From Bifidobacterium sp. (GTDB lineage Bacteria; Actinomycetota; Actinomycetes; Actinomycetales; Bifidobacteriaceae): a DNA stretch of 64,000 nucleotides. Position 1 is the stretch's first letter. The number at the start of each line of letters is the position of its first letter. Where the stretch lies: positions 1-64,000 of the forward strand of contig JALCCT010000006.1 of assembly GCA_022640915.1 (NCBI GenBank), in the 5' to 3' direction. The notes beneath the pieces are model-generated. The model did not search any database and was not told where the DNA came from. It was given only the letters and a program-made list of their open reading frames with translations. Made by a program: the position numbers and the translations under genes. Of this stretch, positions 51,862-60,360 are shown piece by piece.

Positions 51862-52440
51862 TCATTTCTGCCGAGGCGATGCGCCGCGCCTCTTCTTGGA
51901 ACGATTCGGACGATTGGAACGATTCGTGCGAGGAGAACGTTCAGGAGATGCAGAAGAGGCAGGGGACGAAGGGGCTCCAGAGGAAGCGGCCGAAGCTGCG
52001 GCAGAGGCCCTGCGAGCATGTTTGCCCGCCCATTCAAGCAATTCGTTGATCTCCGCTTTGCTGGCAGGACGCAACGCCTTGTTGTCGTCAAGCATCTGCC
52101 GGCCGCGCGCCTCGATGAAATCCAGATAATCGCGCCTGTGCGTGCTCTCGTACTGCCGCTTCGCCTCATGCATATCGGAGAAATCGCCAGTGGCCTGCCG
52201 TTCGATCAGCAAACGCCCGACCATAGCAATGAGCGCGACGCACAGGCATATCACCAAGCCCCACGGAGTAAGCGGGTACAGCACTCCGCCCAGCACCATA
52301 AGACCGGTGACCAGCTTGCTCACGCCATATGTATAGCCGGCGCGCCCGTAGTCGCCACGCAGCCAAGCCATGGCGTTGGCGCGACGCTCCTCCTTCGTGC
52401 CGTTTAGCTGCAGTCGGGGGTGTTTGCCGAACTTGAACAT
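51862..52440 (-). CDS. Small membrane protein with basic tail
   Basis: A 192-residue protein of unknown function. Residues 1-40 are hydrophilic (MFKFGKHPRLQLNGTKEERR), two hydrophobic segments (about 40-60 and 63-80) form a hairpin in the membrane, then an amphipathic, acidic/basic helical stretch (HEAKRQYESTHRRDYLDFIEARGRQ and KAEINELLEWAGKHARR) leads to an Ala/Ser-rich spacer and a strongly basic Arg/Asn/Ser tail. The end resembles a nucleic-acid-binding tail. It is upstream of the Cof-type phosphatase in the same orientation, suggesting an operon. No known family was recognised. Confidence 0.75.
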   Translation of the reverse strand: MFKFGKHPRLQLNGTKEERRANAMAWLRGDYGRAGYTYGVSKLVTGLMVLGGVLYPLTPWGLVICLCVALIAMVGRLLIERQATGDFSDMHEAKRQYESTHRRDYLDFIEARGRQMLDDNKALRPASKAEINELLEWAGKHARRASAAASAASSGAPSSPASSASPERSPRTNRSNRPNRSKKRRGASPRQK

Positions 52441-52519
52441 GAATGGACCTTGACTCTTTCTTGTCGCGTGTTGCGATTGCAAGATTCGAAATGCAACGGT
52501 TAATAACGAAACAGAGACG

Positions 52520-52556
52520 CGAAAGTGCCATCGCACTCATGTGGATGGCACTTTCG
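52520..52556 (-). terminator. Intrinsic-type terminator after the EIIA gene
   Basis: A perfect 13-base stem (52520-52532 with 52544-52556) around an 11-base loop lies 38 bases after the stop of the EIIA gene on the minus strand, with a T-containing tail. Confidence 0.75.
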
Positions 52557-52593
52557 TATCTCGCGAATCGATACGCAGTAGTTTGATCTTCCT

Positions 52594-53022
52594 TTACAGT
52601 TCATCTCCTTCTTCGTCTGCCGTTTCAACTTTGGTCTGCATCTGGCTGTACGTGCGAATGCCCGAACCACCAGCCGCGATCGCGGTCTTGACCAATGTTG
52701 CAACGTCAGCACCTTTGAGCCCAGCGCTCACCTCGATGAGCATCGGCAGGCTTACTCCGGTCACCACATCGACTCCCGGATGTACGGCTGCAAACCGAGC
52801 CGCCGCGTTGAAAGGGCTCCCCCCGAATAGATCAACCAAGAACAGCACATCCGGGCCGAGCCGCTTGTACGCGCTCTCATATTTGGCCAGCAGATCGTCA
52901 GGCCCTTCGGACTTGGTGAAATCAACAGCCTCCACATTGTCCAAAGGCCCCATGATCGTCTGGGTCGAGGCCAGTAAAGCCGGTGCCAACTCACCATGCG
53001 CAGCGATTATGAGAGCAACCAT
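52594..53022 (-). CDS. Orphan mannose-family PTS EIIA component
   Basis: A 142-residue phosphocarrier of the mannose-class EIIA family (also related to the DhaM EIIA domain). MVALIIAAHGELA places the phosphorylated His at residue 9, LFLVDLFGGSPFNAAARFA is the conserved loop and VVTGVSLPMLIEVSA the second signature. It normally accepts phosphate from HPr and passes it to EIIB. No EIIB, EIIC or EIID gene is in the window, and a terminator follows. An orphan EIIA may serve as a regulatory phosphoprotein or support a transporter encoded elsewhere. The C-terminal acidic tail (ETADEEGDEL) may link to a partner. Confidence 0.93.
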   Translation of the reverse strand: MVALIIAAHGELAPALLASTQTIMGPLDNVEAVDFTKSEGPDDLLAKYESAYKRLGPDVLFLVDLFGGSPFNAAARFAAVHPGVDVVTGVSLPMLIEVSAGLKGADVATLVKTAIAAGGSGIRTYSQMQTKVETADEEGDEL

Positions 53023-53308
53023 TGACTACTCCTTCAGTTCGCGATCTGACATCCCTGCCACAACGCCACCGGTACAACCCGGTATAGTAGTAATTTATGC
53101 GGCTCCACGCGCCCGTTTCTCTCTTCAACCCCACAGCAACCTTGAGAGCTGAAAAGACAAGGACGAGAAGCTCAAACCTGGGGTTAAGGTCAATCTACAC
53201 CTTGTTAATTACAACCTGCAAACCCATAAGGTCTATGGTGTGTTTTATGTGAAGGCACGCTCCGGAGTTTCTGTTGTTATTGGGCTACCGCATTTCACGG
53301 TTAGCGCG

Positions 53309-55066
53309 TCATACCTCGAGCAACACCCATGCACTTGCATCCTGCGGCAGTTTACCGGTGGGAAGCGGAACCGAGGCCAACACGATTTCGCCTCGTGGGA
53401 GGTCAACGTCTTCGGCACCGAAATTCGTCATGCTCACGAAACGGCGTCCGTCGGCGCTCGGCCGCGAGTAGGCGATCACATCGCGGGCAGAATTCAGCAT
53501 CTGGCACGAGGTGTCGCCGGTCGCAGTCAGCAGTGACGCACGGATTGCGAGCACCTCGGTGTACAGGCTGAGCATTGAATCGGGATTGCGGGCTTCGACA
53601 TCGACCGCGTAGTCCTTGAACCACAATGGCTGCGGCAAATGCGGCTGCGCCGGGGCCTCGCCGTTGTCCAATGTCGCCGGAGAGAAGCCGAACGAGCGCT
53701 TCGCACCAAATTTCGCATTCCATGAGGCTGGCTCGGGCATATCGGCACAATCCCAAGGCAGCGGCACCCGGCAGCCGTCGCGGCCCTTTTCGGTGAAGTT
53801 TCGGCGCGTAAAGAATGCAGTGGGGTCTTCAAGCCTGTCCCAGGGAATGTCCGGCACTTCGAACAGTCCCAGCTCTTCGCCCTGATACACGTAGAGCGAT
53901 CCGGGCAGGCCCGCCTCCATGAGCATGGCCGCACGGGCCCGGCGCGTACCCAGTTCGCGGTCTTCAATATAGCTTCCACCGTCGCGCAGGATCCAGTCCT
54001 TAGCAAGCTGGTGATGCGTAGTGCCCTTGACTTGCGGCAGACCATAACGTGAAGCGCTGCGTGGCACATCATGGTTGTTCATCACCCACGTTGTGGTCGA
54101 GCCGTCTGTTTGCTCGGCGCAATTCAGCCCATCGACAATGGCTTCGCGCAAATCGTCGGCCGCCCAGTTCGCTTTGGCGAATTCGAAGTTGAATACTTGG
54201 CCCAATTCGTCGGGAGACGCATACAGATGCTGGTGTTCGGGCACGACCCAAGCCTCGCCTACTGCAAAACGCGGCGGATCGTACTCGTTGAATACTTTTC
54301 GCCATTCGTGGTAGATCTCGTGCACGTCCGCGCGATCCCACAGCGGATGTCTACCGTCATGGTTGAGCACGCTGTGCACCGGGTAGCGTGTGCCGAGCTC
54401 TTCCAGCGGGGCACTTGCCAAGTCCTTGACCAGACCATGCGCCACATCGATGCGGAAGCCGTCGGTGCCATGCTCGCTCCAGAAACGCAGAGTCTTCTTG
54501 AACTCCTCGTGCACATCAGGGTTTTGCCAATTGAGATCCGGCTGTTCTTTGGCGAAGATATGCAGATACCATTGCCCGTCCTCGACCTGTTCCCATGCCG
54601 AGCCGCCGAATAGCGACACCCAATCGTTCGGTGGCAGCTCGCCGTGCTCGCCGCGGCCTTCGCGGAAGATGTATCGATCACGCGCTGCAGACCCCCGACC
54701 GGCTTTGAGTGCCTCTTGGAAGAGCACATGCTTATCGGAGGTGTGGTTCGGGACGATATCGACCATGATCTTCAGACCGGCTTCGTGCGCGGCGGCGGCC
54801 ATGGCATCGAAATCATCCATGGTGCCCAGGCGCGGATCGACATTGCGGTAGTCGATAACGTCGTAGCCACCGTCGGCCAAATCGGAGGGGTAGAACGGCG
54901 AAAGCCACAGAGCGTCGACTCCGAGGCCTTCGAGGTAGTCGATTTTCGAGGTAACGCCAGGAATGTCACCCAAGCCGTCGCCATCGCCGTCCTTGAAACT
55001 GCGCGGATATATCTGATAAACGACCGCCTGCTTCCACCAGTCGTCGCGCTCGTTATTACGTGTCAT
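53309..55066 (-). CDS. GH13 alpha-glucosidase (oligo-1,6-glucosidase type)
   Basis: A 585-residue cytosolic GH13 enzyme. Conserved regions are DIVPNHTS (103-110), GFRIDVAHG with nucleophile D207, VGEAWVV with acid/base E271, and MNNHDVPRSASRYG with D333. The N-terminus WWKQAVVYQIYPRSFKD is the usual start and the enzyme carries a C-terminal beta-domain. The ribosome site is GGGAGGG. It resembles bifidobacterial Agl-type enzymes that hydrolyse maltose, isomaltose and sucrose, and belongs with the raffinose/sucrose genes downstream, though it is a separate transcription unit. Specificity among alpha-1,4 and alpha-1,6 linkages is not visible. Confidence 0.94.
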   Translation of the reverse strand: MTRNNERDDWWKQAVVYQIYPRSFKDGDGDGLGDIPGVTSKIDYLEGLGVDALWLSPFYPSDLADGGYDVIDYRNVDPRLGTMDDFDAMAAAAHEAGLKIMVDIVPNHTSDKHVLFQEALKAGRGSAARDRYIFREGRGEHGELPPNDWVSLFGGSAWEQVEDGQWYLHIFAKEQPDLNWQNPDVHEEFKKTLRFWSEHGTDGFRIDVAHGLVKDLASAPLEELGTRYPVHSVLNHDGRHPLWDRADVHEIYHEWRKVFNEYDPPRFAVGEAWVVPEHQHLYASPDELGQVFNFEFAKANWAADDLREAIVDGLNCAEQTDGSTTTWVMNNHDVPRSASRYGLPQVKGTTHHQLAKDWILRDGGSYIEDRELGTRRARAAMLMEAGLPGSLYVYQGEELGLFEVPDIPWDRLEDPTAFFTRRNFTEKGRDGCRVPLPWDCADMPEPASWNAKFGAKRSFGFSPATLDNGEAPAQPHLPQPLWFKDYAVDVEARNPDSMLSLYTEVLAIRASLLTATGDTSCQMLNSARDVIAYSRPSADGRRFVSMTNFGAEDVDLPRGEIVLASVPLPTGKLPQDASAWVLLEV

Positions 55067-55228
55067 GCTGCCCTCCCGGCACCTCGTGGCTGTGCTCGCC
55101 TCATGCTATCGAAAGGTCACGCCTATCGGAGCCGCAAAACGCCCGGGGCCGGTCTCGAGCATGTTTGCGTGGCGGGCGCGCGGCCGGGGCCATGCTGACG
55201 ACGGCTGGTTGCACGGCAATCTGCTGTG

Positions 55229-56167
55229 TCAGACCGCCGCACCGAACTTGTCTACCAGCGCGCTCATCCAGTCGAGCAGATTGCCGTATTCCTTCGGCAT
55301 CTGTTCGGTCAACTCGATGATCGGCACGTTGCCCGACTTCGCCGCAGACACAAGCTGATCGGTGGTCGCATCGGCTTCCTGCGTGTTGAAGACGAGCAGC
55401 TTGATGCTGCCGTCACCCAACGCACTCTGGAAGTCTTTGATGTCAGCCGGAGTCGGCTCGCTTTCATTGGCCGAAGCCTGCGCATAACCTTTCGGAGTGT
55501 TGTCTGTCATCTGCAGATCGCCGGCAAGATACCAAGCCACCGACTCAGTCGCTGCATAAGGCAAATTCCTAGTCGTCTTTGCCGTGGTCGCGATCTTGTT
55601 TTCGAGCTGCCGCTCGCTCTGCTGCCATGTAGAATTCAGCGTCGCGTATGCGTCTTTGTTCTTGGCATCAGCAGCCTGATAAGCCTTGGTAATCGCGTCT
55701 GCGGTCGCTTTGCGCACAGCGGCGGAAAACCACACATGCGGATTGTCGCCTTCCTTGATGCCGCCGGCCTCAGCCGCGTTCACGACTGTGGCGCCAGCGG
55801 ACTCAGCAGCTTTCAGAGCCCATGGATCGTAATCAGCGCCGTTCACTACAACGACCTCCGCCTTGGAGATCTTCGCAACATCGCTCGTAGAAGGCTCGTA
55901 ATCGTGCGCCTCCACATTCGTGTTGCTCATGATGCTGCTCACGTCAACGTGCGAGCCGCCTAACTCCTTGGCCACTGAAGCCCACTGGTTAATGCTCGCG
56001 ACCACGCTGATCGTGCCGGAGCCCTTCGGCGCGCCACTGCCGGACGCATTCTCACCGCCACTGCCCGAGCCGCCACATGCGGCCACTACCAGGGTCATCG
56101 CCCCGGCCACGGCAGCCGCCATAATGCGGGCGAGTTTGGAGGACTTCTTCATCGTATTGCGTATCAT
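55229..56167 (-). CDS. Zinc/manganese ABC transporter substrate-binding lipoprotein (TroA/ZnuA-like)
   Basis: A 312-residue lipoprotein: basic N-terminus, hydrophobic core about residues 15-30 and lipobox VAAC with C31, then a Gly/Ser linker. The TroA fold has likely metal ligands His in EAHDYEP and His in NPHVWFS, with the helix-connecting segment between lobes. No ATPase or permease gene is adjacent, so the transporter is split or shared. A zinc-regulator-like site (TGATAATGAG) overlaps the likely promoter at 56310-56345. The start is ATG 56167 after GAAGGTGG. Substrate Zn versus Mn cannot be distinguished from sequence alone. Confidence 0.88.
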   Translation of the reverse strand: MIRNTMKKSSKLARIMAAAVAGAMTLVVAACGGSGSGGENASGSGAPKGSGTISVVASINQWASVAKELGGSHVDVSSIMSNTNVEAHDYEPSTSDVAKISKAEVVVVNGADYDPWALKAAESAGATVVNAAEAGGIKEGDNPHVWFSAAVRKATADAITKAYQAADAKNKDAYATLNSTWQQSERQLENKIATTAKTTRNLPYAATESVAWYLAGDLQMTDNTPKGYAQASANESEPTPADIKDFQSALGDGSIKLLVFNTQEADATTDQLVSAAKSGNVPIIELTEQMPKEYGNLLDWMSALVDKFGAAV

Positions 56168-56541
56168 CGAGCCACCTTCGTTTCTCTTGTTCTTCTCTGT
56201 TCGCCTTAGCTACCCCTACCGGGTTGCTGCGCCGCATTCATCGGTCGCCGCAGGAACCTTACGGATCGCCTGAGGGCAGGTGCGACGTCCTGAATTCGAA
56301 TACTCCGTCAGTATAGAAGAATAGCGAGACTCATTATCATTTTAAGCGATGGTGACGCAGCGTCGAACAGGACATTCACAACTTCCCATGGCCTTACTCA
56401 GCCCTTGAGCACACCACCCCTCCGTTTTGGGCAGTTGCGGATGGAGCGGTGGGCAGGAACACGCCTATGGAAAAACGAGTGGGCCGGATATTGCTGTGGC
56501 CCCGCCAGCACTGTTGAGTTGTCGCAGGGTGTGCGGCGGTT
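56168..56541. other. Gap holding the metal-transporter promoter
   Basis: About 370 bases between the lipoprotein gene and the end of the sucrose phosphorylase gene. Apart from the candidate promoter/operator at 56310-56345 I see nothing: no tRNA, hairpin or gene. Confidence 0.4.
56310..56345 (-). promoter_or_regulatory. Candidate promoter and Zur-like operator of the metal lipoprotein gene
   Basis: Minus-strand -10 TATACT (56310-56315) has no good -35; in its place is an A+T-rich element, AAAATGATAATGAG on the minus strand, that matches the half-site pattern of Zur boxes (TGATAATnATTATCA class). A weak -35 replaced by a regulator site is typical of repressible metal uptake genes. Confidence 0.4.
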
Positions 56542-58065
56542 TCATTGACCCAGAGCCGGCGGATCGGCGATCAGATCGTCGCTGCGATGGTCACCATCGG
56601 CATCCCTCCAGGCCAACGAGACAACCGAGGCCTTGTTGTCAACCCCCGGACCACGGCCGGGCTCGAAGCTGAGCGAAGCCTTGCTCACCCCGTCTGCGGC
56701 AACCCAGTCGAGGGTGAGCGAACGATTGCCATCGACGCTGTAGCTGAAATCGCCGTTGAAGGCGGCAAGCGTATTGCGCAGTCGGCACAGAGCATTCAAT
56801 GCACGCACTACAGGGCGTTTGAGATTGCTGTCGATTTCGGCGACCGGATAGTAATGCCGGTTGATATCACGGCCGCTGTTAGTCGTAGCCAGCAGTTCCA
56901 TGTCATTCGCGCCCGCCAAAGCCCCGACGTAATACACCTGCGGAACGCCAGGCAGGAAGAACTGTACGGCCCGCGCCGCGATGTAGTGCTGGTCATTACA
57001 CCCGAGTGCTGAATAATACGTGGAGTTGATCTGGTAGAGGTCGAGGTTGCTTGCCGCAGCGCCCGTGGCGGCTGCCGACTCGCCATGGGTGTTCGCATGG
57101 ATCGTGTTGACCAGGCTGTCCACAGCCTCGTCCGGGATCAGTCCTTTGAGGCTGCGGTCAAGCTGGTCCGAGCCGATGTCGATCACGCCGATGCCGTCGT
57201 GTGTGTCGAGCACATTGACCGCGTTGTTCGGGCGGACCTTGATCCAGTGCGCCAAAGCTGCCGTTTCCCCGGTGAACAGTGTATGCAGCAGAAGTGGCGG
57301 CAGCGCGAAATCATAGACCCGATCGACCTTCGAGGCGATGTCAATCTGCTTCTTGTAATACGAATGGACTTCGATGAGGGTCTCCAGACCACGCCGGTCC
57401 GCCTCGGCCTTGATTCTGCCGATCAAATCGAAGGTCTTCGGCGTCATGAAGCAGCTTGTGCCGATCTCCTTGGCGCCATACCCCACGGCATCGAGGCGAA
57501 TATCGTGCACGCGGCTTGCCGCCAGACGATCGAGGATCGAGATCAGATATCCCCAGCCTTCCACCGAGTCAGTGTCGATGTCGACTTGCTGCGGCGTGAA
57601 CGTCGTCCACACCAGACGCGTGACGCCTCCCCAGTTGTAATGCGTAAACGGCAGGCCCGGGCGCGGGCGGTAAATACCGGCGAGCTCCTCCTCGTTGGCG
57701 CCGTCGGGGAAAACGCTCGACATGGTCAGAAACATTTTCGCGTAGGGGCTGTCTTCACCTTTAGCCATTACATCTTGGAACTGGCGCGACTGCCATGACA
57801 TATGGTTGACGATGGTGTCCACCATGATCTCGTGGCTGCGACCCAGATCAGCCACATCACCCCACGAGCCGAGCCGCGGATCGACCTGCGTGTGGTCGAT
57901 CGGGTCAAATCCTGCATCCGCTCCGTCGAAGGGCGTGAAGAACGGCAGGATATGCACGCCCTCATACACTCCTTCGAAACGTGTGCGCAGCATGTCTGTC
58001 ATTGAAGCGATCGTTCCGCTGCCGAAGCGGTTGGCGTACGTGATGAGCTGAACTGCATTCTTCAT
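56542..58065 (-). CDS. Sucrose phosphorylase (GH13_18)
   Basis: A 507-residue cytosolic enzyme converting sucrose and phosphate to alpha-glucose-1-phosphate and fructose. The sequence aligns with B. adolescentis sucrose phosphorylase over most of its length without gaps, giving nucleophile D192 (IRLDAVGYGAKE), acid/base E232 (LIEVHSYY) and transition-state stabiliser D290 (VLDTHDGIG). Start ATG 58065 gives the same N-terminus as the homologue; a longer frame to 58203 is unsupported. It is separated from the transporter genes by 364 bases and has its own promoter, so it is co-regulated rather than cotranscribed. Family assignment is firm. Confidence 0.98.
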   Translation of the reverse strand: MKNAVQLITYANRFGSGTIASMTDMLRTRFEGVYEGVHILPFFTPFDGADAGFDPIDHTQVDPRLGSWGDVADLGRSHEIMVDTIVNHMSWQSRQFQDVMAKGEDSPYAKMFLTMSSVFPDGANEEELAGIYRPRPGLPFTHYNWGGVTRLVWTTFTPQQVDIDTDSVEGWGYLISILDRLAASRVHDIRLDAVGYGAKEIGTSCFMTPKTFDLIGRIKAEADRRGLETLIEVHSYYKKQIDIASKVDRVYDFALPPLLLHTLFTGETAALAHWIKVRPNNAVNVLDTHDGIGVIDIGSDQLDRSLKGLIPDEAVDSLVNTIHANTHGESAAATGAAASNLDLYQINSTYYSALGCNDQHYIAARAVQFFLPGVPQVYYVGALAGANDMELLATTNSGRDINRHYYPVAEIDSNLKRPVVRALNALCRLRNTLAAFNGDFSYSVDGNRSLTLDWVAADGVSKASLSFEPGRGPGVDNKASVVSLAWRDADGDHRSDDLIADPPALGQ

Positions 58066-58131
58066 TGAATTTCCAATCTGATGCGCCATGGTAGGTAATC
58101 TGCCTCGACGCCACCGTCTGCATCGAACCGG

Positions 58132-58193
58132 TTTTACTTCATCGAATGTAAAATACCGGCAAGACATAATGACACGGTGAACGCTCGTCGCAA
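58132..58193 (-). promoter_or_regulatory. Promoter and operator of the sucrose phosphorylase gene
   Basis: Minus-strand -35 TTGCGA (58188-58193) and -10 CATTAT (58166-58171), spacer 16 bases. Immediately downstream the perfect inverted repeat TTTTAC-N10-GTAAAA (58132-58153) falls near +6 to +27, a repressor position. It resembles the TTTACGTAAA site before the ROK gene. Confidence 0.55.
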
Positions 58194-58372
58194 GGAACCA
58201 CACAACGCACGCGGCACAAGTCGGCCAATAGCGATTTCCGATGGCGGAATTCGGCTAGTCGAAAACACTATCGCCCGACTTGCATACACCAAACCGGACG
58301 CAGCGCAGGGGTGAACGTACCCGGGTTGTTCACTATTTCGCCGCGCCCGGCAACTATTAGCCCTCAATGTTC

Positions 58373-58399
58373 CCTAGCGGCCCTTGGCGGGCCGCTAGG
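58373..58399 (-). terminator. Terminator of the raffinose/sucrose importer operon
   Basis: An 11-base stem CCTAGCGGCCC/GGGCCGCTAGG around a five-base loop lies 31 bases after the stop of the last permease gene on the minus strand. No clear T-run follows. Confidence 0.75.
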
Positions 58400-58429
58400 C
58401 GCGCTAAACGGACAGCGCATTGCGCTCCG

Positions 58430-59323
58430 TTATTTTACCGCACCGCTCATCACCCCACTAATGACCCACTTCTGAGCGAAGACGTAGACGATCAAGACCG
58501 GCGCCATGGCCATGAGGTAACTGGCGAAGGCCATGGGGTAGTTCGAAGTGAATTGGTTCTGGAAGCCGTATTGGGCCAGCGGCAGCGTCTGTGCGCTGCG
58601 GTCGGTGAGGATGATCAACGGCAGCAAGAAGTCATTCCAGGCCCAGAGCGTCGTCAGGATCGCGATGGTCGCGTTAATCGGGCCCATTAGCGGGAACACG
58701 ATTCTCCAGAAAATAGTCCATGTGGTGGCACCGTCAATGCGCGCGGATTCCTCAAGCGAAATCGGGATCGAACGGATGAAACCGATCGCGATGAACAGGT
58801 TCGAGCCGATGCCCAGAATCATGTACAGCAGGAACAGCCCAACGATATTATCCAAGTGCAACGCGCCCATCTCTTTGGCGATCGGCAGCATGATCACGGT
58901 AAAAGGCACGAACATCATGGCTAGGAAGAAGTAGTACAGGAAGCGGAAGAAGCGCTTGTCCATGTTGCGGGCGACCGCGTATGCCACGAAGGTATTCGTC
59001 AGCAGGGTCAGCAGCACCGCCGCCACGGTGACAATCGCGGAATTCAGCGCAGCTTTTGGATAGTTGACCTGTGTCCACGCATCGGCGAAATTATGCCACT
59101 GCCAGCTCGACGGAAGGCTGAATGTTCCCGCCTCGGCCGGCGTCTTCAGCGCGGTGACAACCGTAAAGTACAGCGGCACCAGAATCGTCAGCGACATGAC
59201 AGCGATCACGGCGGTAAGCCACCAGTTGACCTTATGATCCTTGTGATACCCCTGCTGCCGATACCCGCCCTTCGCGGTCGGCTTCGGTTGGGAAAGATGT
59301 GAAATACTCGCTGCATTGCTCAT
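58430..59323 (-). CDS. Sugar ABC transporter permease (MalG type)
   Basis: A 297-residue permease of the carbohydrate uptake 1 family with six predicted helices. The EAA loop is SLEESARIDGATTWTIFWRIVFPLMGP, and the N-terminal helix starts after a 30-residue basic cytoplasmic segment (KGGYRQQGYHKDHKVNWW). The end MSGAVK is typical of MalG. The start ATG 59323 follows AAGGAGC. It is the third gene of the operon binding protein-MalF-MalG; no ATPase is encoded beside it, as in many bifidobacterial sugar importers that share one MsiK-type ATPase. Confidence 0.93.
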   Translation of the reverse strand: MSNAASISHLSQPKPTAKGGYRQQGYHKDHKVNWWLTAVIAVMSLTILVPLYFTVVTALKTPAEAGTFSLPSSWQWHNFADAWTQVNYPKAALNSAIVTVAAVLLTLLTNTFVAYAVARNMDKRFFRFLYYFFLAMMFVPFTVIMLPIAKEMGALHLDNIVGLFLLYMILGIGSNLFIAIGFIRSIPISLEESARIDGATTWTIFWRIVFPLMGPINATIAILTTLWAWNDFLLPLIILTDRSAQTLPLAQYGFQNQFTSNYPMAFASYLMAMAPVLIVYVFAQKWVISGVMSGAVK

Positions 59324-59397
59324 TATTCATGCTCCTTATGGCGTAACGGCTGCTCATGACGGCCTGTTGCGTATCGTCATATCGACCCAAAGGCCGG

Positions 59398-60351
59398 TCA
59401 GACCTTTTCCTTGCTGCCGAAGAAATTCAGCTGGATGAACGCGAACACAGCAAGCACGATGAAGAAGATGACCGCATTGGCCATCTGATATGAATATTCG
59501 CCATTGCCCAATCCGTTGGTGAAGATGAGGTAAGAGACGGACTCGGTCTTGGAGTCCGGGCCGCCGTTCGTCAACGCGACGATCTGATCAAAGATGCCGA
59601 GCGAATTCTTCAGGCTCAGCACCATGTTGATCGTCACGAACGGGCCGATCAACGGGAACGTAATTCTCCAGAATCGCTGCCACGTGTTCACGCCGTCGAT
59701 GGCCGCCGCCTCATACAGTTCGGCATCGATCGTCTGCAAACCTGCCAAATAGATCAGCGTGGTATAGGCTACGCCTTGCCAGATCGACAGAAACACGATT
59801 GGAAACCAGGCCAGCTGCGGATTCGTCAGCATCGAGGTGGACAGCCAGGGAATGTGCAAAGCCTGCCCGAGCGCAGGAATCGGCACCATAAACAAATACT
59901 TGAATACATAGCCGATGACCAGCATTGCCAAGGTGAACGGAATGAAGAAGATGGCGCGGAAGCCGTTTCTGAAGGCGATCTTTCCATTGAGCATCACCGA
60001 AATCAGTAACGCGAGCATATTCGTGCCAACAGTGATGAGAATGGCGACGACGATCGTGAACAAGTAGGCGTTGCGCACACGGCTGTCCGAAATCATGGCG
60101 CCATAGTTCTTGAAGCCGATCCACTTGAAAACGCCGTATCCTTGCGAATTGGTGAAGGAGTAGGCGGCGCCTTGGATGAAAGGCCAGTAGAGAAAGACCA
60201 CAACTAATAGTGCCGCCGGAATAGTCATCCAATAATAGGCTTTGTCGACTTTACGTTTGGAGTACGCGCTGGTCTTCCTCGGCTTGCCGCGTTTAACCTG
60301 CGGCGCTGCGTTCGATGCGACTGTTTGTGCTGTTTGCTGCATGATGTCCAT
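59398..60351 (-). CDS. Sugar ABC transporter permease (MalF type)
   Basis: A 317-residue permease of the carbohydrate uptake 1 family with six helices. The N-terminal 35 residues are polar and basic (KRGKPRKTSAYSKRK), and the motif ELYEAAAIDGVNTWQRFWRITFPLIGP is the EAA loop. Start codon may be ATG 60351 or ATG 60342; the GGGGAG site is better spaced for the second. It pairs with the MalG-like subunit 74 bases downstream and follows the binding-protein gene by nine bases. The likely substrate, from neighbours, is raffinose-type oligosaccharide or sucrose. Confidence 0.93.
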   Translation of the reverse strand: MDIMQQTAQTVASNAAPQVKRGKPRKTSAYSKRKVDKAYYWMTIPAALLVVVFLYWPFIQGAAYSFTNSQGYGVFKWIGFKNYGAMISDSRVRNAYLFTIVVAILITVGTNMLALLISVMLNGKIAFRNGFRAIFFIPFTLAMLVIGYVFKYLFMVPIPALGQALHIPWLSTSMLTNPQLAWFPIVFLSIWQGVAYTTLIYLAGLQTIDAELYEAAAIDGVNTWQRFWRITFPLIGPFVTINMVLSLKNSLGIFDQIVALTNGGPDSKTESVSYLIFTNGLGNGEYSYQMANAVIFFIVLAVFAFIQLNFFGSKEKV

Positions 60352-60360
60352 CTCCCCTTC

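Noticed and set aside
53240..53536. 98-residue plus-strand frame before the alpha-glucosidase gene end
   Set aside because: Overlaps the conserved 3' end of the glucosidase gene in antisense and has no ribosome site.
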